In this document: positions 1-6,288 of the stretch, one piece after another
Layout: each line of letters starts with the position of its first letter
Position numbering within the stretch: position 1 is the first letter of the stretch
From: Betaproteobacteria bacterium
Lineage (GTDB): Bacteria > Pseudomonadota > Gammaproteobacteria > Burkholderiales > Casimicrobiaceae
NCBI GenBank assembly: GCA_005888955.1
Contig: VBCS01000293.1
Span: 1-10,154, forward strand
DNA: 10,154 nt
Reading direction: 5' to 3'
Notes under the pieces: generated by a model
What the model was told of the DNA's origin: nothing
What the model saw: only the letters and a program-made list of their open reading frames with translations
Database searches by the model: none
Position numbers and translations under genes: made by a program

Positions 1-4
1 AGCG

Positions 5-2641
5 TCATTGCAATCGCGCTGCGACCCACGAGCGCACGGATTGCAGAGCCGCCGGCAGGCCCGCCGGATTGGTCCCGCCGGCCTGAGCCATGTCGGGCGG
101 TCCGCCGCCCTTGGCTCCGACCTGCGTCGCGACGTGATTGACGAGATCGCCGGCCTTGATGCGGTTCGTCAGATCAGACGTCACACCGGCGATCAGCGTC
201 ACCTTGCCGCCTTCGGTCGAGCCCAGCACGATCGCCGCCGACTTCAGCTTGCCCTTGAGCTGATCGAGCGTCTCTCGCAACACCTTGGCGTCGGCACCCT
301 CGATCGTAGTGGCGAGCACTTGCGCGCCGTTCACCTCAACTGCCTGCGCCGCCAGATCGCCGCCCTGGCTCGAGGCGAGCCTAGCCTTCAGCCGCGCGAG
401 CTCCCTTTCCAGCGCCTTCACGTTATCGAGGACCTGCGCGATCTTCGCCGGCACTTCGGTCACCGGCGCCTTCAGCGCGCGCGCAGCTTCGGCGAGCCGC
501 GCTTCCGTCTCGTGTGCATACGCAAGAGCCCCTTCGGCGGTGACCGCTTCGACGCGGCGGATGCCCGCGGCTACGCCCGATTCGGATACGATCTTGAAAA
601 ACCCGATGTCGCCGGTGCGCTTGACGTGCGTGCCGCCGCAAAGCTCGGTCGAGAAATCGCCCATCGTCAGCACGCGTACTTCGTCGCCGTATTTCTCTCC
701 GAACAGCGCCATTGCGCCCGACTTGAGCGCATCGTCGTAAGGCATGATCCGCGCTTCGACCGGATAATTCGCCCGGATCGCACGATTCACCAGCGATTCG
801 ACCGTGCGGATTTCTTGGTCGGTCATCGGCTGCGGATGAGAGAAGTCGAAACGCGTGCGGTGTGGATCGACGAGCGAGCCTTTCTGCGTGACGTGGTCTC
901 CTAGCACCTTGCGCAACGCCGAATGCATCAGATGCGTGGCCGAATGGTTCCATGCCGCGCGGGCGCGCGCGTGGCCGTCGACCTTGGCCGCGATGGTGTC
1001 GCCGACTTTGAGCTCGCCGGTCTTCACCTCGCCGTGATGGCCGAAGACGTCGGGCTGGATCTTCTGGGTATCGTGCACCGCGAACAAGGTGAGGCAGGCG
1101 CCATCTTTTGACAGCTCGCCGCGATAGCCGACCTGGCCGCCCGACTCCGCATAGAAAGGTGTGCGGTTGAGGACTACGACGCCGTTCTGCCCGGTCGAGA
1201 GCGCGTCGACGGGGCTCCCGTCGCGATACAGCGCGACCACGCGTGCTTCCTCCGCCAGTGTGTCGTATCCGTCGAAAATCGTCTTCGCGCCGCGGTACTC
1301 CAGGCCATCGGCCATCTTGAAGGTCGAGGCGGCGCGTGCGCGCTCGCGTTGCTTTTCCATCGCCGCGTCGAATCCCGCCTGGTCGACGGTGATTCCGCGC
1401 TCGCGGCAGACGTCTGCGGTGAGGTCGAGCGGGAAGCCGAAGGTATCGTAGAGCGCGAACGCCGTGAGTCCCGGCAATGTCTTGCTGCCTCTTGCCGTTG
1501 CCTGCGCGAGCGCTGCGTCGAGGATTCTCATTCCGTGCTCGAGCGTCTCCGCGAATCGCTCCTCCTCGGTCTGCAGCACGCGAATTACTTGATCCTGCTT
1601 CAGCGGCAGCTCGGGATACGCGTCGCCCATCAGATGCGCGAGCTCGGGAACGAGCTTGGCGAAGAAGGGCTTGGTCTGGCCGAACTTGTACCCATGACGG
1701 ATCGCGCGGCGGGCGATACGCCGCAACACGTAGCCGCGGCCTTCGTTGCTCGGGATCACGCCGTCAACGATCAGGAACGCGCACGCGCGGATGTGATCGG
1801 CGATGACCTTGAGCGAGGGCGAGGTCAGGTCCGCCGCGCCGGTCAGCTTTGCCGCCGTCGCGATCAGATCCCGGAACAGATCGATGTCGTAGTTGCTGTG
1901 GACGCCCTGGAGCACCGCGGCAAGCCGCTCGAGCCCCATGCCGGTGTCGACGCAGGGCTTCGGCAACGGCGTCAAAACACCCTTCTCGTCGCGGTTGAAT
2001 TGCATGAAGACCAGGTTCCAGATCTCGACGTAGCGATCGCCTTCGGCGGCGTCCGATCCGGGCGGGCCACCCGCGACCTCCGGCCCATGGTCGTAGAAGA
2101 TCTCGCTGCATGGTCCGCAGGGACCGGTGTCGGCCATCTGCCAAAAGTTGTCCGAGGCATACGGCGCGCCCTTGTTGTCCCCGATGCGCACGACGCGCTC
2201 GCGCGGCACACCGACGTCGCCGGCCCATGCGTCGTAGGCTTCGTCGTCGGTCTGATACACCGTGACCCAGAGCTTTTCAGCGGGCAGCCCGTAGACCTCG
2301 GTCAGGAGCTCCCATGCATACCGGATCGCTTCGCGCTTGAAGTAATCGCCGAACGACCAATTTCCCAGCATCTCGAAGAACGTGTGATGGCGAGCCGTGT
2401 AGCCGACGTTCTCGAGATCGTTATGCTTGCCCCCGGCGCGCAGGCACCGCTGCACGTCCGCGGCGCGCACGTAGCTGCGCTGGTCCGTACCGAGGAAGAC
2501 CTCCTTGAACTGCACCATGCCGCTGTTGGTGAAAAGCAGCGTCGGATCGTTGGCCGGCACCAGCGATGCGGAGGGCACGATCGTGTGGCCCCGCTCGGCA
2601 AAATAATCGAGAAACTGGCGGCGGATGGCTGCAACTTGCAT
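5..2641 (-). CDS. alaS: alanyl-tRNA synthetase (AlaRS)
   Basis: Cytoplasmic class IIc aminoacyl-tRNA synthetase that charges tRNA-Ala with alanine and hydrolyses mischarged Ser/Gly-tRNA-Ala. The 878-residue protein is complete and of normal family length. Visible in order: the N-terminal class II catalytic core with FTNSGMVQFK (about 37-46), the HHTFFEMLGNWSFGDYF stretch (85-101) and motif-3-like GMGLERL (234-240); then the editing domain with zinc-site HSATH (His566, His570) and CGGTH (Cys668, His672); then a coiled segment (about 735-760) and a C-Ala domain ending in a glycine-rich GAKGGGPPDMAQAGG stretch (842-856). The start is the ATG at 2641, which begins in step with the family (AIRRQFLDYFAERGH). 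No clear Shine-Dalgarno precedes it and no in-frame start lies just upstream. It follows recX by 98 bases, a common order in Proteobacteria, and may have its own promoter. All key residues are intact. Confidence 0.98.
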   Translation of the reverse strand: MQVAAIRRQFLDYFAERGHTIVPSASLVPANDPTLLFTNSGMVQFKEVFLGTDQRSYVRAADVQRCLRAGGKHNDLENVGYTARHHTFFEMLGNWSFGDYFKREAIRYAWELLTEVYGLPAEKLWVTVYQTDDEAYDAWAGDVGVPRERVVRIGDNKGAPYASDNFWQMADTGPCGPCSEIFYDHGPEVAGGPPGSDAAEGDRYVEIWNLVFMQFNRDEKGVLTPLPKPCVDTGMGLERLAAVLQGVHSNYDIDLFRDLIATAAKLTGAADLTSPSLKVIADHIRACAFLIVDGVIPSNEGRGYVLRRIARRAIRHGYKFGQTKPFFAKLVPELAHLMGDAYPELPLKQDQVIRVLQTEEERFAETLEHGMRILDAALAQATARGSKTLPGLTAFALYDTFGFPLDLTADVCRERGITVDQAGFDAAMEKQRERARAASTFKMADGLEYRGAKTIFDGYDTLAEEARVVALYRDGSPVDALSTGQNGVVVLNRTPFYAESGGQVGYRGELSKDGACLTLFAVHDTQKIQPDVFGHHGEVKTGELKVGDTIAAKVDGHARARAAWNHSATHLMHSALRKVLGDHVTQKGSLVDPHRTRFDFSHPQPMTDQEIRTVESLVNRAIRANYPVEARIMPYDDALKSGAMALFGEKYGDEVRVLTMGDFSTELCGGTHVKRTGDIGFFKIVSESGVAAGIRRVEAVTAEGALAYAHETEARLAEAARALKAPVTEVPAKIAQVLDNVKALERELARLKARLASSQGGDLAAQAVEVNGAQVLATTIEGADAKVLRETLDQLKGKLKSAAIVLGSTEGGKVTLIAGVTSDLTNRIKAGDLVNHVATQVGAKGGGPPDMAQAGGTNPAGLPAALQSVRSWVAARLQ

Positions 2642-2707
2642 GATGGATCGATGCTGGGCGCCTGCGCGAAGCCGACTGCCAAAGTGCAGTGATGGTTCAA
2701 AATCAAT

Positions 2708-2716
2708 ATCTTAGCA
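2708..2716 (-). promoter_or_regulatory. possible extended -10 promoter for alaS
   Basis: On the minus strand the recX-alaS spacer contains TGC followed by TAAGAT, an extended -10 (TGn) with four of six matches to TATAAT. It lies in an AT-rich patch (about 2697-2720) that stands out in GC-rich DNA, about 65 bases before the alaS ATG. No recognisable -35 is found at 16-18 bases, which extended -10 promoters can tolerate. It would let alaS be expressed apart from the SOS-linked recA-recX unit. This is inference from pattern only. Confidence 0.4.
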
Positions 2717-2739
2717 TATCGCCCGCAGTACGGCCGGTG

Positions 2740-3213
2740 TTAGGCTCCGGTGGTGTCGGGGGCCTCCCGGAGGAGCTTGAATATCGCCGAAAGGGCAAAC
2801 CCGCGCGCTTGCAGGAACCGCACCTGCCGCGCCTTCTCCCGCTCGTCGATAGGCGGTTTACCGAAGCGGCGCTGCCACAGCGCGCGCAATGCCTCTCCGT
2901 CATCGGCTTCCGCTTCGACCAAGGCCCGCTCGATGTCGGTACGGGCGATGCCTTTGGCTTTCAATGCTTCCGCGATCCTCCTGCGACTGTAGCCGCCGGC
3001 GGCCTTCTGCGTCGCCATCGTCCGCGCGTAGCGTGCGTCCGACAGATAACCCTGCGCGATCAACTCATCGAGCACGAAGCCAACTTCGTTTCGTGGCGCT
3101 CCTTTCGCGATAAGGCGATGCTCGAGCTCCGAGCGCGCATACTCGCGGCGCGCCAGCAGCCGGATCGCCTGTGCCCGAAGCGAAACGGGAGCCGACCTCA
3201 CGTAAGCGGCCAA
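2740..3213 (-). CDS. recX: regulatory protein RecX
   Basis: Small helical protein that binds RecA filaments and limits their growth and activity. With the TTG start it has 157 residues, typical for the family. It consists of the three-helix repeats of RecX: LARREYARSELEHRL (20-34), LIAQGYLSDARYAR (51-64, the family signature), YSRRRIAEALKAKGI (75-89) and RFLQARGFALSAIFKLL (132-148). It lies directly downstream of recA on the same strand, the usual arrangement. The start is uncertain. TTG at 3213 has an AGG eight bases upstream, while GTG at 3201 gives 153 residues. Both candidates lie inside the arms of the long palindrome 3197-3315, so translation may depend on its folding. Identification is secure; the exact N-terminus is not. 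Confidence 0.95.
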   Translation of the reverse strand: MAAYVRSAPVSLRAQAIRLLARREYARSELEHRLIAKGAPRNEVGFVLDELIAQGYLSDARYARTMATQKAAGGYSRRRIAEALKAKGIARTDIERALVEAEADDGEALRALWQRRFGKPPIDEREKARQVRFLQARGFALSAIFKLLREAPDTTGA

Positions 3214-3315
3214 ACGGCGCGCCTGCGGCGTTGCTCGGCTTGCGAATAGGCCAAGCTATTCGCTGCGCCGAGCGCCTTGCATTCATCGCCGTTTGGCCAG
3301 CAACGCATACGTGAG
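3197..3315. repeat. long imperfect palindrome between recA and recX
   Basis: A nested inverted repeat fills almost all of the recA-recX spacer. Four pairs of arms are perfect: 3197-3204 with 3308-3315 (CTCACGTA), 3208-3219 with 3287-3298 (GGCCAAACGGCG), 3233-3239 with 3267-3273 (GCTCGGC) and 3242-3249 with 3256-3263 (GCGAATAG), around a 6-base loop at 3250-3255. Small internal loops and a 6-base asymmetry separate them. In the transcript this gives about 35 paired bases. No U-run follows, so it is not a standard intrinsic terminator. It covers both candidate recX start codons. It may be a regulatory RNA fold or a copy of a small palindromic repeat element; the sequence alone does not decide. 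Confidence 0.85.
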
Positions 3316-3327
3316 AGCAAGCCCGAC

Positions 3328-3344
3328 AGGCTCCTTGGGAGCCT
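3328..3344 (-). other. hairpin at the recA stop codon
   Basis: A perfect 7-bp stem (AGGCTCC with GGAGCCT) closes a 3-base loop, and the first arm overlaps the recA TAG stop codon. The transcript downstream reads GUCGGGCUUGC, without a run of U. It could slow ribosomes or RNA polymerase, or protect the recA 3' end, but it is a poor match to an intrinsic terminator. Read-through into recX is therefore expected. Confidence 0.5.
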
Positions 3345-4374
3345 ATTCGTCGGCTGCCGCGCCAGCGCGCGGCGCGCCCGGCGCCGGAACGCCGACTGCG
3401 GCGCGGATTTTCGCCTCGATCTCGGCGGCAAGCTCCGGATGCTCCTTCAAATAATCGCGCGTGTTGTCCTTGCCCTGCCCGATCTTCTCGCCGTGGTACG
3501 CGTACCAGGCGCCGGATTTCTCGATGATGTTCTGCGCGACGCCGAGCTCGATCATCTCGCCCTCGCGCGAGATGCCCTCGCCGTAGAGAATGTCGAACAG
3601 CGCCTCGCGAAACGGCGGCGCAATCTTGTTTTTCACGACCTTGACCCGGGTCTCGTTGCCGACGACTTCATCGCCGCGCTTGATCGATCCGATGCGCCGG
3701 ATATCCAGTCGCACCGACGCGTAGAATTTGAGCGCATTACCGCCGGTCGTCGTCTCCGGATTGCCGAACATGACCCCGATCTTCATGCGGATCTGGTTGA
3801 TGAAGATGACGAGCACGTTGGCACGCTTGATGTTCGAGGTGAGCTTGCGCAGCGCCTGGCTCATCAAGCGCGCCTGAAGGCCCGGAAGCTGATCGCCCAT
3901 CTCACCTTCGATCTCGGCCTTCGGGACCAGCGCGGCAACCGAGTCGATGACGATGATGTCGATGCCTCCCGAGCGCACCAGCATATCGGCGATCTCGAGC
4001 CCCTGCTCGCCCGTATCGGGCTGCGAAATGAGCATCTCGCCGACGTTGACGCCGAGCTTGCCGGCGTAGACGGGGTCCAGCGCGTTCTCGGCGTCGATGT
4101 AGGCTGCGGTGCCGCCCGCTTTCTGCACCTGTGCCACGACCTGCAGGCAGAGCGTCGTCTTGCCGGACGCTTCCGGCCCGTAGACTTCGACCACGCGGCC
4201 GCGCGGCAGCCCGCCGACACCCAGCGCGATGTCGAGTCCCAGCGAGCCCGTCGAGACGACGGAGAGGTCGCTCTGCACCCGGGCCTCGCCCATTTTCATG
4301 ATCGAGCCCTTGCCGAACTGTTTCTCGATCTGCGCCAGAGCGGCGGCGAGAGCCTTGCTCTTGTTGTCGTCCAT
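3343..4374 (-). CDS. recA: recombinase RecA
   Basis: DNA-dependent ATPase that forms filaments on single-stranded DNA, promotes strand exchange and triggers LexA self-cleavage in the SOS response. From the ATG at 4374 the protein has 343 residues and begins MDDNKSKALAAAL, as betaproteobacterial RecA proteins do. In-frame ATGs at 4383 and 4431 would add 3 or 19 residues (serine/glycine-rich and not conserved as I know the family). Walker A is GPEASGKTT (about 66-74), with Ala where most relatives have Ser. The catalytic Glu lies in DAENALDP, with Asn in place of the usual His after it. Walker B is IIVIDSVAAL; loop L1 includes EGEMGDQLPGLQARLM and L2 is FGNPETTTGGNALKFYASV, both intact. The C-terminus is Ala/Pro/Gly-rich with only a short acidic end, unlike the strongly acidic E. 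coli tail. recX follows, and a LexA-like operator lies upstream. Confidence 0.98.
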   Translation of the reverse strand: MDDNKSKALAAALAQIEKQFGKGSIMKMGEARVQSDLSVVSTGSLGLDIALGVGGLPRGRVVEVYGPEASGKTTLCLQVVAQVQKAGGTAAYIDAENALDPVYAGKLGVNVGEMLISQPDTGEQGLEIADMLVRSGGIDIIVIDSVAALVPKAEIEGEMGDQLPGLQARLMSQALRKLTSNIKRANVLVIFINQIRMKIGVMFGNPETTTGGNALKFYASVRLDIRRIGSIKRGDEVVGNETRVKVVKNKIAPPFREALFDILYGEGISREGEMIELGVAQNIIEKSGAWYAYHGEKIGQGKDNTRDYLKEHPELAAEIEAKIRAAVGVPAPGAPRAGAAADE

Positions 4375-4466
4375 TGCGCTCATTCCATTGGATTTGCCGA
4401 TGTTGCCACTGCTCGAGACCGCCGTGCTCATCGCTTAACCCCGATCATTCAAGGTGGGATGGGCTG

Positions 4467-4495
4467 ATTATGGCATAGAACGATCGTTCGATACA
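4467..4495 (-). promoter_or_regulatory. probable recA promoter
   Basis: On the minus strand the pncC-recA spacer contains CATAAT (4467-4472), five of six matches to the -10 consensus. A weak -35 region (TGTATC, 4490-4495) lies at a 17-base spacing. The 12-bp palindrome at 4478-4489 fills most of the spacer. Transcription would begin near 4460, leaving a leader of about 85 bases to the preferred recA start. The weak -35 is typical of SOS promoters but limits confidence. Confidence 0.55.
4478..4489. promoter_or_regulatory. LexA-like operator (GAAC-N4-GTTC) upstream of recA
   Basis: GAACGATCGTTC is a perfect 12-bp palindrome between the probable -10 and -35 of recA, where a bound repressor would block RNA polymerase. 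It fits the GAAC-N4-GTTC form of Gram-positive LexA boxes. It also closely matches the motif GAACGaaCGTTC that I recall being described for Sideroxydans and relatives, a noncanonical betaproteobacterial LexA. The usual beta/gammaproteobacterial box is CTGT-N8-ACAG; here only its left half (ACTGTAT on the minus strand, 4491-4497) is present. No lexA gene lies in the window, so the repressor's identity is inferred. Confidence 0.65.
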
Positions 4496-4507
4496 GTCTC
4501 CGACGGC

Positions 4508-4996
4508 CTAGGCCAAGCGGTCGAGAATCCCTTCCAGGGCGATGCGAACCGACTCCCGGCGAATACCGGCTCGGTCACCGCTGAGGCGGATGCGGGAAGC
4601 CTTGGCAACCCCTGGTCCCAGCCAGGCAAAACAGACCGTTCCCACCGGTTTGTCCAGGGTGCCGCCCGCCGGGCCCGCGATACCGGTCACTGCGACTGCC
4701 CATTGGGCACGGCTCGCGCCAAGCGCGCCTTCCGCCATCGCCAGCGCGGTTTCTTCGCTGACGGCGCCAAACTGCTCGATCGTCCTCGGTGGCACGGCAA
4801 GCTGCCCGATCTTCGCGTCATTCGAATACGTTATGAAGCCGCAGTCGAACCAATCCGAGCTACCGGCCACGGCCGTGATGGCGCCCGCGACTAGGCCCCC
4901 GGTGCACGACTCGGCGGTGGCGATGCGCACCTTGCGCTCCAGCGCGGCGCGACCGAGCGCGATCGCCAGCCGATAGAGCTCATCGTCGATCCGCAT
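4508..4996 (-). CDS. pncC: nicotinamide-nucleotide amidohydrolase PncC (CinA C-terminal domain)
   Basis: Deamidates nicotinamide mononucleotide to nicotinic acid mononucleotide, recycling NAD breakdown products such as the NMN released by DNA ligase. The 162-residue protein is the stand-alone C-terminal CinA domain and lacks the N-terminal MoaB/MogA-like (COG1058) domain of full-length CinA. Visible motifs are TAESCTGG (27-34, the likely active-site Ser30), GFITYSNDAK (53-62, with Tyr57 and Lys62 matching the catalytic tyrosine and lysine of the family) and VAVTGIAGPAGG followed by KPVGTV (101-121). Start is the ATG at 4996, 17 bases after the GNAT gene stop, with only a weak GGCGG upstream. 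It is the last gene before the recA promoter; a cinA-recA neighbourhood is common in bacteria. Confidence 0.95.
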   Translation of the reverse strand: MRIDDELYRLAIALGRAALERKVRIATAESCTGGLVAGAITAVAGSSDWFDCGFITYSNDAKIGQLAVPPRTIEQFGAVSEETALAMAEGALGASRAQWAVAVTGIAGPAGGTLDKPVGTVCFAWLGPGVAKASRIRLSGDRAGIRRESVRIALEGILDRLA

Positions 4997-5013
4997 CGGG
5001 AGATTCGCCGCCG

Positions 5014-5793
5014 TCAGTGCTGCTCGCCGTCACGGGCACGATACCAGTACTCGTACGCCGTGATGAAGCCGAATCGCCGATAGAGCGCGAGCGCCGGACC
5101 ATTGTCGGCCGTAACCTGCAGATACGCGGTCGCTGCGCCTCGCCGTCGTGCCTCGCCGAGCAGAGCCGCGACTACGGCGCGGCCGAGACCGCGGCCGCGC
5201 CAGGCCGCCGCGGTTTTGAGCGCAAACAGTCCCGCGTGGTCGTCTTCGAGCTTGAGCACCCCGCAAGCGACGACCTCGCCGTCGCGCCGGATCAGCGCAC
5301 CGGCATGCGGCAGCGGATAACCGGTGGCACGCTCGATGAAACGCGGCAGGGCATCGGGCGCGATATCGAGCAGCTCCGCTACAAGGGGCTCCCACGCGGG
5401 CGGATCGATAATCGTGACGGGTTCGTTGGAGTGCGGCGACTCTGCCAGCTCCGCGAGGCTGCACCGAAGCACCAGCGTGCGCTCGAACGCTGCCCAGCCG
5501 TTGCGCTCGAGCCACGCGTCGAGCGTCGATGGCTCGGAGAACGGCAGAAGCCGGAATATCGCCGGCAGCCGCGCCGCGGCATAGAACGAGATGCAATGCA
5601 GCACTTTCTTTTCCAGCGGCAGCGTCGAGGGATAGAACGGATTGACGCAGCGCAGCCGCTTGGTCGGTCCGGGCCGGTAGCCGAGGAGCCATCCGTCGTA
5701 CACCAGCGACTGGAACGCTCCCGAAGCGTTCAGCGCCCGTTCTTCGATGCGGCGCTCGCTCGCCCACCCCGGTTCGCGCCCGTCGACCTTCAC
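5014..5793 (-). CDS. GNAT-family N-acetyltransferase, substrate unknown
   Basis: Predicted acetyl-CoA-dependent N-acetyltransferase of 259 residues. The C-terminal half (about 125-255) is a full GNAT domain: beta-strand VVACGVLKLEDD (174-185), the acetyl-CoA pyrophosphate loop WRGRGLGRAVV (198-208), then LQVTADNGPALALYRRFGF (225-243). The N-terminal half carries VNPFYPSTLPLEKKV (50-64) and FYAAARLPAIFRLLPF (70-85), a degenerate GNAT-like region seen in two-part acetyltransferases of this type. I chose GTG at 5793 because its GTGA overlaps the pgpA stop; longer open frames upstream only shadow pgpA. There is no good Shine-Dalgarno, so translation is probably coupled to pgpA. No signal peptide or membrane segment is seen. 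The substrate (small molecule or protein) cannot be told from sequence, and the neighbours suggest nothing specific. Confidence 0.88.
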   Translation of the reverse strand: MKVDGREPGWASERRIEERALNASGAFQSLVYDGWLLGYRPGPTKRLRCVNPFYPSTLPLEKKVLHCISFYAAARLPAIFRLLPFSEPSTLDAWLERNGWAAFERTLVLRCSLAELAESPHSNEPVTIIDPPAWEPLVAELLDIAPDALPRFIERATGYPLPHAGALIRRDGEVVACGVLKLEDDHAGLFALKTAAAWRGRGLGRAVVAALLGEARRRGAATAYLQVTADNGPALALYRRFGFITAYEYWYRARDGEQH

Positions 5794-6275
5794 GCGAATA
5801 CACGCTGCCAGAACGCGAAAACCAAAAGGGCGTAGAACCCGGCGACGATATCGTCCGCCATGACGCCGAAACCGTGATGCCATTCGCGATCGATGAGTCT
5901 TGCCGGCGGCGGCTTGACGACATCGAATACGCGGAACAGCAGGAACGCGAAAGCCTCGCGCAATGGATCCGCGCCCACGAAAAAAAGCACGAGCAGGAAC
6001 GCGGCAATCTCGTCCCATACGATCGCGGAGTGGTCCGCGACGCCGAGGTCGCGTCCGGTTCGATCCGCGGCCCAGACCCCGATCGCGAACGACGCAGCGA
6101 CGATGAGTATGAATCCGAGATCATCGGTAAAGGCCCGCAACAATGCGGCGAGCGGGAGCGCGACGAGCGTCCCGACCGTGCCCGGCGCGATTGGCGATAG
6201 GCCAGCGCCGAACCCCAAAGCGATGAAGTGCGCGGGATGCGAAAACAGAAACCTGAGCGATGGCGCTTTCCGCAT
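5790..6275 (-). CDS. pgpA: phosphatidylglycerophosphatase A
   Basis: Inner-membrane phosphatase that removes phosphate from phosphatidylglycerophosphate to give phosphatidylglycerol. The protein has 161 residues. Family motifs are clear: GAGLSPIAPGTVGTLVALPL (23-42), WDE (87-89), LFRVFDVVKPPPARLIDR (113-130) and GFGVMADDIVAGFYA (135-149). Hydrophobic segments fall at about 17-48, 53-70, 91-101 and 143-157, as expected for this membrane enzyme. Start is the ATG at 6275; GAGGAAG overlapping the thiL stop codon provides a ribosome binding site about 10 bases away. The longer open frame upstream (to 6518) lies inside thiL and is not expected to be translated. The gene begins 13 bases after thiL, a common pairing, and its stop overlaps the GNAT gene start. 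Confidence 0.96.
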   Translation of the reverse strand: MRKAPSLRFLFSHPAHFIALGFGAGLSPIAPGTVGTLVALPLAALLRAFTDDLGFILIVAASFAIGVWAADRTGRDLGVADHSAIVWDEIAAFLLVLFFVGADPLREAFAFLLFRVFDVVKPPPARLIDREWHHGFGVMADDIVAGFYALLVFAFWQRVFA

Positions 6276-6288
6276 CGGGTTAGCTTCC

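Noticed and set aside
1349..2692. 447-codon plus-strand open frame opposite alaS
   Set aside because: It is a mirror reading of the conserved alaS gene with low-complexity composition and no recognisable motif.
3197..3315. Rho-independent terminator between recA and recX
   Set aside because: The stems are long with internal loops, and no run of U follows in the transcript.
3277..4467. 396-codon plus-strand open frame opposite recA
   Set aside because: It is an antisense shadow of recA; the long open frame follows from GC-rich codon use.
4478..4497. Canonical CTGT-N8-ACAG LexA box at recA
   Set aside because: Only the CTGT half is present; the partner position reads ATCG, so a full canonical box is not supported.
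5794..6018. N-terminal extension of the GNAT gene into pgpA
   Set aside because: The extra 75 residues are Arg-rich out-of-frame pgpA sequence; the GTGA overlap at 5793 explains the start.
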